Assembly (NCBI GenBank): GCA_023512835.1
Contig: CM042090.1
Location: forward strand, 21,976,148-22,040,147
Origin: Taxillus chinensis
Lineage: Eukaryota; Streptophyta; Magnoliopsida; Santalales; Loranthaceae
DNA length: 64,000 bases
Reading direction: 5' to 3'
Shown here: positions 1 through 11,882 of the stretch, one piece after another
Numbering within the stretch: the first letter of the stretch is position 1
How the letters are laid out: every line of letters begins with the position of its first letter
Translations under genes and position numbers: made by a program
The notes under the pieces: model-generated
What the model saw: only the letters and a program-made list of their open reading frames with translations
Databases searched by the model: none
Told to the model about the DNA's origin: nothing

Positions 1-476
1 AGCAGGGTTAGAGGTAACCTTGATGTCTGCAATAATAATAATAAGATTTAAAAAAACTTAATTAAATAATAAAATATTTGATTCTCACCACTTACCTTCT
101 CTCAAAATAATGAAATATATTATATATATAGTACAAAACCGTGTGGAAGGAGATAAAAGCAATGAGATGATGTCTGAAAATCTGTCTAGAGGTTCAAGCT
201 CCAAACCCATCAAGCTGTAGCTTTTTAAACAAAAAAAAAAAAACACTTCTTGTTCACGTTCCTGACTCAAGGTTGGTTACATCTGGTCAGACAGTGGTCA
301 ATCCGGTTCATGGCCACTTGAACCAATGGAGACAAAACTGAAACAGCCAGTCCAACTCCAAGTTTCTCCAATTGAACTGGCAGTCCAGCGTGGTTATTCA
401 TCCCTTTGAATAAAACAAGCATGCTGAATAATAAATAGCAAGGAATTAGAAATGGATCCAAACAAGTTAAGTTTAC
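1..476 (-). other. VOZ intron 3, cut by the window edge
   Basis: Non-coding sequence downstream of the exon 3 donor (GTAAAC read on the minus strand at 476-471). It is AT-rich, with an (AT) stretch near 116-130. No matching acceptor or VOZ exon 4 is seen, so the intron runs past the window start. Confidence 0.7.
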
Positions 477-2341
477 CAGGAGCATTCCATGGAGACTTAG
501 AAGTGGCAGCTCCCTCGCATTCAGGGATTCCAACATCCTTTCCCTGTGTCTTTGCACTGAGGGAAGCAAATAACGGGCCATCCTTTAAACCAATTCCGCC
601 AGGTCGCAGAACAGGACTCATACCAGTGGGACCTTCACTTAATGCTAGGGTAGCATGAAAACTGCTGCAGTAGTCCTGAAACCATTCAGATCCTAGAGAA
701 GGCCTAGGACAATCCCAGAGAGCACATTTTGGCCCTAAGAAAGCAGACGGTGGAGGGCATATGTTTGGGAGAACACCAGGAATATTAAGAAATGCATCTT
801 GTAGGCCCTCGCCCATAACGTTAGAATCGATAAGAACTCCCAAGTCTTGAGGTAGATCCAACTGATTATAGTCCAACTGAGTAGTCAATTCCAAGTTATT
901 CGTGAAGGCATTTTGCACAAAACCTGGAGCATAATTTTTGTGCTCTTGGACCTCTTGAAAGCAATGAGCTCCAAGTGCATGATTCTCGAAATAATCCTGC
1001 AACCAGATAAACAGTTAACACTCGAACCAAGTATCAAGTATGCCTTCCCTATTAGACTATTGAGTCTGTAAAATCCCAGAACAAACTCCTAAAATGCAAT
1101 AGCTCCAGAGCTTCTTTCAATGAAAGAAAAGTACAACTGAAGCACACATGCTTATCAATCTCATTGAACAGACAGCCTTGGAAAATTTTGCTTTGTTCCT
1201 TGGATACCTATATGAAACCTTGTCACTTGTAAAACACTTCAAGATAGAAGTAAAACTCCAAGATAGCTGTAGGTAAAATAAAAAGATCCATGCACAGGTG
1301 TTCAGAAGATTTTTGTTGGGTTGTCCGTAGTACTTTGTGTGGCTCGTTATATGTTATCTTCTGCAATTGTTTTTATCAGGATGCGTTGTCAATATTAGCA
1401 AGCGTGAAAATAAACAGTGCGTAGAAAAAAATTTGGTGCTACAATAATTAACCAAAGTAGCGTAGAAAATTACTGAAAAATTAATTTAATCCAAATTCCC
1501 ACTTAAAGTTCAATGAACCACCTCTCCAGCGACAGATGATTTGGGAGCATTCAGAATTTTGATATCAGGATCAGGCTTCAAGGCTTCTGTTACACCAAAT
1601 CCACTGGTTGCATCATCCTCCTCTTCAGATCGCTCCAACGGACATCCTACACCCGCCGAAAATGATCCAAAACTACCACCCTACATCGTACCCATTAAAT
1701 CAACAAAGATCACTTCACTTATAAGGCATAGCGAAAGAGGGATGATACACATAAAAGCCTACATAAATTGCAGAACATAGCAACATCATCAAACTCGATA
1801 TAAAGAAAAATCACATACCCAAAATCCTCCCAAAGAAAATCACTGAGTTGAACACAAAAATATGATGATGGGAAATACTCTCGAGAAAAGTTAGGCTGAT
1901 TTAGCAACACCCACAAACCAAAGAAATATGATGATGGGAAATTAGTAATTACCCACAAGCAAAAAGAAAATCACAATGCAGAACTAGCAACACCCAAAAG
2001 CAAAGGAAAAAAATAAAAATGATTAGTTAGCAATACCCAGAAGCACAATAAAAAGTATAATGATAATTTATCAATACACACAAGCTGAATAATAGTTTTA
2101 ATGCTGAATTAGCAATACCCACAAGCAAAGACGACGCAGGTGAGGGTTCATTGAGCTCGGATTTCCATTCCCTGAGCATCTGATGGACTTGCTCCTCCAA
2201 CACGGTGACTTCGCTGGTGCGACTCTGCTTCCTCGCGAACTGAAGATCAGTGAGGATCCCCTGCAGATCATCCACCCGGTTCTTCGCCCTATCCTTGAAC
2301 AGCTGGTGTGACTTGCAATTGTTCTTCAATTTCTTCCGCAT
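477..2341 (-). CDS. VOZ: VOZ family transcription factor, N-terminal part (3' end outside window)
   Basis: Plant-specific one-zinc-finger transcription factor; in Arabidopsis VOZ1 and VOZ2 act with phytochrome B in flowering and stress responses. Visible exons: 2123-2341, 1522-1680 and 477-996. The first two are 73 and 53 whole codons; the third ends in phase 1 at a GT donor at 476-475, so coding continues left of the window. Exon 1 carries the conserved N-terminal region (LFKDRAKNRVDDLQG, then EEQVHQMLREWKSELNEP). Exon 3 carries the start of the VOZ core: CPPPSAFLGPKCALWDCPRP, then YCSSFH, which supply the Cys and His residues of the proposed zinc site, then VLRPGGIGLKDG and GIPECEGAATSKSPWNAP. 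The basic DNA-binding and dimerisation part is not in the window. The ATG at 2341 opens the conserved block and is the natural start. Which VOZ paralogue this is cannot be told from this half. Confidence 0.93.
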
Positions 2342-3072
2342 CGATCCCCTAGAAACCTAAAACCCAGAAAAAAAAACTCAAAAATATAAAGCTCAGAACA
2401 TTCAGAACTTCAATTTCTACTAAAATCATGTGTCTTCTAGACTCGATCGAGCACTGCACAACTCTTACGAGCAACTTAAGTTTTTTTTTTCCCCCAGTTT
2501 CTATTGGTTGAAATAAGAGGGTGAAGTGATCAAAACAGAGATGTTCGGTGGTGGAAGCAAAGAGAAATTGCCTGAAAAATAAATGATCTTTGCGTTGATA
2601 TTGTACGGAAGAGGGAAATGAAGAGCGAGAGCGAGCGAGTGAGCGAGCGGTGGGTTGGGTTGGGTTGTGAGCCCGCGGCAAATGCCAAATGCTGTTCTGT
2701 TCTTGGAAGATGCTTTTTACATCAACTAACGCTTGTCTTGAATTGTGGGACTCGAATTTGTATTATTATTATTATTATTATTTTATTCTTACATTTTAAA
2801 AAGATCACAAAACCGGAAAAACACAATCTGCATACCAGAAAAAATATTAATATATGAAAAGATTCATATATATATATATATATATCAGAAATCTGAAGAA
2901 AAAAAATGTATATCAGCAATTTTTTCACAATAAACTTTGCTTCGGTTTATTTTATATATGTTCTTGAATCTTAGGAAATCAAAAACACTTCTATCCTCTA
3001 TCCGCGAGTCAAGCTCCAGGTAAATATTGGATTGACATTTATTGAAAATATATACCCAAAAATATCTGACAG

Positions 3073-3144
3073 TTAAGTCTTTGTATTTATAATAATAACA
3101 CGTGCTTTACTCACACATTTAAGTCTTTGTATTTATAATAATAA
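3073..3144. repeat. 26-bp exact direct repeat
   Basis: Two identical 26-bp copies (TTAAGTCTTTG followed by TATTTATAATAATAA) at 3073-3098 and 3119-3144, separated by 20 bp containing CACGTG. Period 46 bp, only two copies. Confidence 0.85.
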
Positions 3145-4256
3145 TTTTACATTTATTCTATATATATATTTAATGTGTATTTATATGTTTCTTTAACATG
3201 TTACAATTTATTCCTGTTAAATCATAATATAACTATAAAATTATCAAATGCATTAAAAAACAATATCTATAAAAATATATTGCAAAAAAATTATAAACAA
3301 TAATTTTTTATTTTTATTTATCTATTTTTTTAATCATTTATATTATTGCATATGTGTGTGTATATCTATAAAATCAAATATATCACTAAAAAATATTGTT
3401 AAAACCAAAAAAATGGTTATAGATGGCTCGACACGTGAAATTAAGTATAATCACGAAAAAGTGTATTTTTTAATGTGGAACTACAAGGATTATATTATTA
3501 GTAAATATTATACTTACAAAAGCTGTAATTTTAAAGTACAGTTAATAAAAACACTAGCATTAAATGCCATTTGCATATTATTAAGTGTACCTTTTTGCTA
3601 AATCTTCTTAAATGCAAGTTTTATAATATTATTTAATACAATTTATTTCAAAGCATTAAATGTAATTTTTTGTTAAATATTATAACAAGCAATTTTTCAT
3701 AACAATACTTTCTTTAAAGGACTATGATTTATATATTAAATAAGAAAAAGAAAAAATACAACAAAACGAGTAGAGTCACATCACATGCCAATTTGGCGTG
3801 ACTAATGGTTTTAATTGCACAACATAAATGTTTTATGTTTCAATATTTTATTGATATTTATTTCAAAAATTAATTTTTATTGATATATAAATATTTATTA
3901 ATATTTATATATTAATAAATAAGTCTAAGTTGATTTTTGCATAAATTTAACTCAAACAAAATAATTAGTAGATAAACAAACATAATATATATATATATTT
4001 ATTAATCACTTTCTTCAAGTTTAATTTGTGCAAAAACCAACTAAATTGCTATAAACTTTTATAAATATATTTGTCAATACATAAATATTTAATCTAATTA
4101 TCAAATTTTGAAACAATATCCGTTGAGTATCAAAATAATAAAAACCCACATGATGCAACTAAAACTATTAGTTGTACTAAACTCACGCCCGATAGAATTG
4201 CATAAATTCTATTTGAACTAGCCTTAAAATGGATGCATGGTCTAAAATAGTACTAG

Positions 4257-4300
4257 CAGGGACGGATTCATAAAGTTAAATTAGGGGAGGTCGAGATACA
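4257..4300 (+). mobile_element. Terminal fragment of hAT-like non-autonomous element
   Basis: CAGGGACGGATTCATAAAGTTAAATTAGGGGAGG resembles the left end of the complete element at 51448-51922 (CAGGGACGGAGCTAAG, then TAGGTAAGGGGAGG). No matching right end was found, so this is a truncated or strongly diverged copy. Confidence 0.5.
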
Positions 4301-4912
4301 AACTATGTACCTCTGTTACCTAAAATTACAATTAACATTATCTAAGTTTGGGTAAAACTCTAAACTATCAAAACCGAACTAAACCGATCCTCCGAAACTA
4401 CCAAATTAATTTATCAAACAAAATCAAACAAAATCGGTTTGATTTGATTTGAAACCAAATAATATTATCAGTTTGATTTGTTTTGGGATTTCAAAACTAC
4501 GATTTAAATTAAATCGAACTGAACAATATTGTCATTTACTTATTTTATTTTATTTTATTTTATGTTTTTAAATTTATTTATTTAAGATTATTTGTTAATA
4601 CATGATGTGTTATGTTTGTAAACTATGTTATCTAATTTGAAGACTTTTAAAATTATAAATTTGATATATATTAGTATTAGTGTGCATACATATTATTTAT
4701 TTTTCTATTTTATATCATTTCAAATTTAAAAATTTTAAAAATTAATAAATTAAATCGATCTAATAATCTTTTAAATCACAAATTTATATATATTACTAAT
4801 TATTATATATTATAATTAGAAAAAATTTATATATACACACATTTAAATATAACTATTTGACTATAATTAAAATTTTAATTTTAATATATATATATATAAT
4901 AAAACAATTAAA

Positions 4913-4934
4913 CCCCCCCCCCCCCCCCCCCCCC
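4913..4934. repeat. Poly-C tract, 22 bases
   Basis: Uninterrupted run of 22 C in an otherwise very AT-rich stretch, directly after an (AT)n tract. Homopolymers of this length are also often miscounted in assemblies. Confidence 0.95.
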
Positions 4935-6527
4935 TAAGTCACTGAGTACTAGTGTTAATTTTGCTATTTCAGTATTGTTTTGACACTTGTTTCAAAATAC
5001 CGTTTGATTAAATATTTATGTGGTGTCTACTATGCATGTAAAATTTTAAAATGATTTAATAGCTAATTTTTACACAAATTCATTTAGAATTAATAAATAA
5101 ATAAATAAACTAATTTTTATTTATTTATTTTTTACAAAAATAATCACAGATTACCATAAAATTTTATAGATATGATAAATATTACATAAATATTTAATAT
5201 AATAAATAATTTTTAAACAAATATCAATAAAATAATATAATTATAAAGAACCATACGGTACAGCATTTCCTTAGTGTTTACTTTGTTAACTTATTGAGTG
5301 CAATTATTAAATTAATTTAATCGTATCCACCAATCAACTTCCCATGGGAGTGTTTTAATAAAGGTTTGCTTACTTGAGAAAAAAAAAAGTAACGATAGTG
5401 TGTGGGTCAAACAATAAGGGTTTTTTAAAAAACACTTTTTTAAATTAGTGAGGGTACAAAAGTAGCATCTTTACAGTAGCAACTCTGCAATATAAATAAT
5501 AGACCACCGGACCACTGGTGAGAGTTTAAACACGATCAGAAGTGAACAATGTGAGATGCACTTTGTCTCATGGCTTTTATGGACTTTCAGCAAAAGTTCA
5601 AATCCCATCAATGGTGGGTTGTGTTCACCAATGGAGGCTGTTGCTAGGTGTCACATGTGAGGTTGAACCAAAGGCAGCTAAAAGTGAACAATTTAGTGCC
5701 CTATGATTCCTTTTTCAGTCTCGGGGATTGATTCTTTTCCTAGCCTCGACGATTTCAAGTCCTACAATGCCAAGTTGATCAGTATTGTAAGAGGTACACA
5801 CTAAAGATTTGACTTGGCCTCATCTCTTCCTGTACACTTTTAAAAAGTACCCTCTTTAACAAATTCCCTACCCTAAAAGAGCATTCCTCAAAATAATATT
5901 TAAATAAGGTACGAAAGAAAGTTAATCTTCTGGTATTTCTTGAAGCAACTTGAATCCCCATATATATTAGGCATTCTGGGTGTTTAAGGTATCCATACCC
6001 TTACAAAACCAATGTCCTTGATTTGAATAACACTAAGGACAATCAATAATAATATATAATCGATGACCACACTCTCAAGTCAAATCAAACATTGTGCTTC
6101 AGAATTTTGTCCACTGGTTGAGATATTTCGAAGCTTGTGCAGTGTAAAATTGACTTTCAAAGTGTTTAATTACTCCAGACAACATAAACTTGCTTGGCAA
6201 GAAAAAGTAAGAAGGATAAAAACTCTCGGATGTGGCTTGCCATATCAACTCCATAAATAAATAAAAATGAATAAATAAATACAGCATAAAATCAAACAAT
6301 TAATTTTCTCAAAAAGTAATTAACAGCCTAACCCCTTGCACAATCAACTAAGAACAATAAGAAGGATGAAAACAAAACGTATATATTGTGCAATGCGAGG
6401 TTTCTGGCTTAAACCTGGCAAAGATTGCCGGCTATGATTTGAGGATTGTGGCTTACTTCATTTAGCAGCCCTATATCAGTCATCCTATCTTTCCCAAGAA
6501 AAGAAGAAAAGAATAACTCTATTTCCG

Positions 6528-9500
6528 TCACGCAGAAGAATCTGGTTGTGTTTGGACAGTGGTATGAGCTTGCCTGAAATTGATGAGACCACTGAGTCCT
6601 CGCCCCTTGGCAATCTGCTCCAGCTCTTGAAGTTTTCCTCGAAGAACCTCTACCTCTCTTGCTAAATCCTCGTCTATTTTCTTCATAGCCTATTTATTAT
6701 AGAGTAGAGGGGTATCAAACTACTAACAAAATAAGCATTGTATCTGAGAACTATGAAGCAGGCACAGAATGGCATTTCATCACCGGACCAAAATAAATTA
6801 GGACATAGATGTAAGCAGTATGCTAAAAGCAACGAAAAACCAGGACCAACTGGTGGCCTGAAACTCTCCAATAAGTTTAAAAATTCAAAATTTACCATGC
6901 AAACATTTTTCTTGTATGTTTCACTGCCAATAAAATTTCAAAATTTTAGATGAAGTCATAGACAGATATCCAGAAACAACACATCAATGCAATATTTTTA
7001 TTGTGATCGTTATTTCCCAACTCGATAAAAGAGAAATATGATTTTGATCGCCTTTTTGATGGCTATATGAAAAAAAACATAGTTAGGAAGAAAGTAGCAC
7101 CCCACCTCCCTCCCTAAAAACAAACAATAAAAATAATGATAATTTGAGAATTCATACCTCCAATTCTTGCTTACGCAATTCTTCTTTTCTAGCTTCTGAC
7201 TTGGCACTTCTTTGCACCTCGAAAATAACAGCAGCTCCTGCTACCTAAGTGGAAAGTAGAAATAAGGCATATTAGTATAGTGGTGTGAAAAGTTATTGTA
7301 GGGTGACTGCCTGACCTCTACCATACGCTATCAGTGAAATTAATGGCGCTAAACAAAGCTCAACTATAACATCTCTGAGCCAATATCATCTTTTACGTTA
7401 TAAATTTGTATTATACTTAGAACTCAATAAATTGAAATGCCCCAGCCAAAAGATTGTGATTTCGCTTCTAAACTTAAATGTGCTCAACTGAGTTTTTATT
7501 AGGATGAACTCTCACCAAAGCTAGTATATTACTGATCTAGACATGGCTGTCAGATCTACACATCTGGGGCCAAGTTAAAAGGGGCAGTTACACGGAGGAT
7601 CATCCTTGGCAACCTTCATGTGATCACCTCTCTCTTGGACAGCTCTCACAGGGGGATGCAGAGCTCTTAGATGAGGCCAAGGTTGAGGCTGCTCTATGCT
7701 CCTGCTGTGGTGATAAGCACCCAGGCCCAGATGGTTTTTCTATGGCCTTCTTACAGGAAAATTGGGCATCTGTCAAGAAGGAGGTCTTCCTTTGCTTGAG
7801 AGATTTCCACCTGGCACGTTGATTAAAAGCTTAAATGCGAACTTCCTGGTTCTTATTCCAGGATGCAAAGGAACTAACTGCGTGGGGGATTTTAGGCTGA
7901 TCAGTTTGGAGGGCAGCATTTATAAGCTTCTTGCTAAAGTGCTTGCGGCTAGCCATAAGAGGTTCTACCCCAATTGATTGGGCCAGCTCAACATGCATTT
8001 GTTAGGGGTTGCCAGATTCTTGACATGGTCTTGATAGCCAGTGAAATGGTGGATCATCATTTGAAGCGCTGAAATCAAGGAATTGTTTGAGTAGAAAGTC
8101 TGGAGGAAAATTAACATTTCTTCACATTCTCAATTAAACTATTACAACATACATATATACATAGTTAAAATGGCAGTCCTAAGTGTCCTGCCAGCCCTCT
8201 TCTCCTAGAAAATCACCTTGGGAATATCAAAAGAAACAACACATTTCAATTGAAGTATAAGATAAAAGATTTACTAGAAAGGACAGAGCATGCAAAACAT
8301 TGGACAAAGTCAAAGTGTTGGTACATTTCACGATATCCTTACTAACCATGGGCTGGATTGGGGATGTCAACGGGTTAGAACTTAATACGAATCTGATTCG
8401 AACATGTATAGCCTTGTTCCAAATTCGTCCCACCATAGTAGTTTGGGCAATTCGGAGTGGGGCGGGACAAAATTTTTAACTGAAATCTATTTAAAAATAT
8501 AACAAAATATCGAGTCAAAGTGGGGCAGGCAAGACCCAAGCCCGACCTAATGTCTTGTCGAGATGGGTCAAATCCAGTTGGGTTAGATAAATATTGCCAT
8601 TCTTAAGCTGGACCGTGCCATCCTCTAGGACTGCTGGGTGAGTATAGGAGAAGAACTCCCCAGCAACACTAGTCACATGTCGAGATGCACAAAAATCAAT
8701 GATCCATTCTGGTGATCTATGAGTAGGTATAGAAGCAAGAGCATGTGTGTCAAGAGTACCTATGAGTGAACACGCAAAATAAGCAAAGCTTCTGTTGCAT
8801 GAAGATGAGGTCGGTGTACCATCTACTACAACCTTCAGGTTATTTCAAAGCAAACGAGAATAAGCATCCACCAATGCCTGATTCTCAATAGTAAGGCTTG
8901 CATCAGCCACTTCCCCTTCTTCCTCTTCTCCTACTATTGTCAGATGAGCCTAATAGCCTCCTCTTCCACCTCTTTGGCCTCGAAGTCCACAACCCCCACA
9001 GCCTTTAGACTGCTCTCGTCCACCTATCTCCCTCACCCTAGGTGGCATAAGACAATCCTTGCTCAGATGGCCCCTTTTCTCATAATTGTAACACCAGCAA
9101 GTTTCCTCCTTAAACTCGGTATTCCCTGAATTGGAAACCGCTAGAGTAAACTTCACCCCCAGAAGTCTTCCTGTCCCGGTCTCTAGCCTAAGTAGGCTAT
9201 CCTCCAATGGCATTGCAGAGATAGCCTCTTCAAGTGGGAGAATATTCAACCCAAACAGTAGTAACTTGATCCTCTACTCCTGAGAAACTGCATAGTCCTC
9301 CTCTCTGCAGAGTGATCACCTCTCAAAAGCTACTCATCGGAGAGAAATGATCAAAATCTACCCATAGTCACTTTAGATCTATGGCATACTCCTGGATCAA
9401 TGTCTCACCATGTACCACTACATCTATCTCCTCCGTTGTAGTTGGGCTACTCAGTTGTGGGCTTTTGTTTTTTCTATTCTAAATATTCAGTGGGTTATTT

Positions 9501-11882
9501 CCGAGACCAAAGTGGCTGATGGCGACCAGGTCTGGCCTTTGTCTGTCTCGTCCAAAACAGTCAATTGTGCGTGCTATTCCCCTGTTGGTCTTTTGGGCTT
9601 TGTGGAGAGAGAGTAATTGGAAGATTTTTGAGGGTCTAATAAGTTCAACCCAACGGCTGAAAGAGGATTTTTGAGCTCTTTGTATTGATCTTGTTGATAG
9701 GGGATTTTCTTGTACCAATAGCTTTTATGAAAAACAGTTAATTATGGTAGCAACTCTTTTGACAGATTTGATTTGAAATACTAAAGAATCAGACACACTA
9801 TCTAGCAAAGCTTTCAGATGGTGAAAACATGGTCAGATTCAATCTTAAAAAATTATAGTGATAGAAGTAGAATAACAATCAGAATGTGTTACAGTCTTAA
9901 GAAAGAAGGCCAATATATGCTCAAGTCTACAGTCGATCAAAAGAAAATATTAGCTTGAATACGATGCTCACAATGTAAAATATTTTGCATGAGAGCTACC
10001 TCAAACACACGGCATGTGAAAATGACTAATTTATAGCATCAGCAAAGGAGAACCCACAATAAAATACTACCTTGTTAATTTTATATTTTATTTACGTATA
10101 TAATGCATTAGCCTAAAAGACAAATGCAATGAGACAAGGACCACAGTCCATCCATACACAAGGAATACAACAAAAGGATCCAAGCTAAATTCAAGTTTTC
10201 CAAAAAAAAAAAACAAAACAAAACAAAAAAAAATAAAGGTAAGTAGTGGGAAGAAAAATAAATTGAGCTCCAATAAAAAAAGTATAAATAATAATTTTAA
10301 TAATAATAACCCTGCAAATCTACAAGGAGGCACTGCGTTCTAAAACTTATCCTATTTTTGCCTCCTTTGAAGGACACATAAGTCATAAGTTACAAAAAGC
10401 AGCACATGGCCACTGAAACAAACTGATGGCCAAGAAAACAAGCATCATTTATTGGAATTGTTTATAATTATGTACCCAATAAAATTAATCTTTTAGGAAT
10501 TGAAAAAATGACAGTATATAAAGAATTTGCCTTTTTTTTCTTTGGTGATGAAGATGAATGAAGAAGAAGAAGTGAAGATAATCATCATCTTCAACAAATT
10601 ATAAAAAATACATTCCAGAAGAAGTTGGTTTTACCGTGAAAACAAACACTTCCCCAAACAGATCTGAGGCGGCTTGAACAGCTTTCTCTTCATTTAAAGG
10701 GCGGATTTCAACATCAGTTGCATGACCATAAATTCGTCGTTGCACTTGTGTGGTGAATCGATGATTGGTCTGATTCAATATCAGCACTACCAATTTAGGA
10801 ACTCGACAATTATGTTTTCACAAACTATACAGAAAGGGAACAGATAAATTTCAAATATCATCTTAAAATAAAATGAGAGGAACTAGAACTGTCTTTCAAC
10901 TTTTTCCAAAACAAGGATGTTTCTTCAGTAGCACAGGGAATCCAATAATTACTTCAAACATACATAGCATACAATAACCAGTATCAGGGTGAGGATCTCG
11001 TTGGAAAATTTTACAACATTTCCCTTCCTCTCCAAAAGATCTAAATAAAATCCTACTGAAACGTCTTGTGCTATTACATGATACCAATTGATAAATTGAT
11101 TAGTACAAAATATAGAAAGGGCTATCAGATGATTAATTTCTTCAGAGAATGATTCCAGATTTCCTTTAAGAGTCAGATTAAGAAGAAGGTGAATAGAAGA
11201 CCCATAAAAAGGCATGCTCAATTATGATAGTTTGATCAAACCCTTCATCAATGCACCAGGTCTATTGTTTGTTTGTTTTTTTCAACACACATATTTATAA
11301 ATTGCAAATATCATCTTATATATGCTGTCTCGAGAACATGGTTATATCTCAAGTCTCAAAAACAGTGATTTCCAAAAACTAACGATAATCCTCCGGTTTA
11401 TATAATTACTACTCAAAAAGTGGCGGTAAGACATAAAACCCAGATTCTGGTTATGTCTCTGACCTCAAAGGACAACTTTTTTTTTTCCCCTGTTCGGAAA
11501 CAAGTACCCGATTCAACGTTGATATGCCTCTAAAAAGCTTAAGCTATGGTAATTAGTTAATGACAATTGTACATGTAAGGCAACCAAACAGGTCTGACAA
11601 TCCATTTCCCTGACAAATCGAAAATGAATTTTCTGAATATCAGAGATTTCAACAAACACCCATTAATCTGTATATTACAAATTTACAGTTGAAGTAAGAC
11701 AGGGAAAAAAAAAACATCGTACATGTAATCATATATATGTCTGAAAGGAAAACCTGGGCAATGCTGATGATAAAGTGGCGAAACTTGGGATGGGTGGCGG
11801 CTTGTTTCTTGAGGCGATTGGCGATGGGTTTTGACAGGGTTTTGAGAGCGAGAGTTCCCAATTTCACCACCGGTAGGATCAT
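6528..11882 (-). CDS. OPA3: OPA3-like mitochondrial protein
   Basis: Plant relative of human optic atrophy 3 protein, a mitochondrial membrane-associated protein whose biochemical role is still unclear. Four exons: 11754-11882, 10635-10769, 7158-7244 and 6528-6689. They join in frame to 170 residues, usual for plant members. Exon 1 gives the hydrophobic amphipathic N-terminus (MILPVVKLGTLALKTLSKPI) with a basic stretch NRLKKQAATHPKFRH. Exon 2 carries the most conserved part (RFTTQVQRRIYGHATDVEIR, then LNEEKAVQAASDLFGE). Exon 3 begins with a short hydrophobic segment (VAGAAVIFEV) and runs into a charged helix, rich in Glu, Lys and Arg, that continues through exon 4 as a likely coiled coil (about residues 100-140). 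Intron 2 (7245-10634) is unusually long because it holds transposon remnants. The 5' end faces the NAC gene 1.9 kb away. Confidence 0.93.
7560..8095 (+). mobile_element. LINE (non-LTR) reverse transcriptase fragment in OPA3 intron 2
   Basis: Translating both frames around 7640-8095 gives the plant LINE finger/palm region: GDKHPGPDGFSMAFLQENW, then, in a shifted frame, a match to the family block NANFLVLIP...DFRLISLEGSIYKLLAKVLA, then QHAF-, QILD- and ASEMVD-like residues. Several frameshifts and stops break it. It lies antisense to OPA3. The match to the LINE RT block PGPDGF / DFRPISL is from family knowledge, not a search. Confidence 0.85.
8590..9260 (-). mobile_element. Degenerate Copia gag-protease remnant in OPA3 intron 2
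   Basis: Read on the minus strand, 9249-8950 encodes a Gag tail with a damaged zinc knuckle (CYNYEKRGHLSKDC, where the second Cys is Tyr) and Gly/Arg-rich sequence. About 8700-8650 gives EWIIDFCASRHVT, matching the Copia protease motif WIIDSGASRHVT with the SG replaced by FC. The catalytic motif is therefore lost and the copy is dead. It sits between two LINE pieces of opposite orientation. Confidence 0.8.
9405..9720 (+). mobile_element. LINE 3' fragment (zf-RVT region) in OPA3 intron 2
   Basis: The plus-strand reading around 9425-9600 (LLRCSWATQLWAFVFSILN, then IQWVISE) resembles the Cys/His-containing C-terminal zf-RVT region of plant LINEs (HC..A..LW...F...G..WV). It is followed, after a frameshift, by the usual W(K/R)ERN-type tail. 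It may be the other half of the LINE at 7560-8095, separated by the Copia piece and a deletion. Confidence 0.7.

Larger units (their letters stand above)
2682..6527. other. AT-rich intergenic region between VOZ and OPA3
   Basis: No gene recognised. It holds an (ATT)n microsatellite at 2761-2783, an (AT)n tract near 2868-2886, an exact 26-bp direct repeat (3073-3098 and 3119-3144), a fragment of the hAT-like element starting at 4257, an 'AAACCGAA'-type repetitive stretch around 4370-4520, and a pure C tract at 4913-4934. The part near 6000-6527 is probably the OPA3 3' UTR and downstream flank. ORFs here are short and show no family similarity. Confidence 0.6.

Noticed and set aside
7762..7977. 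ORF of 71 codons taken as a gene
   Set aside because: It is a slice of LINE reverse transcriptase with frame breaks on both sides, inside an OPA3 intron.
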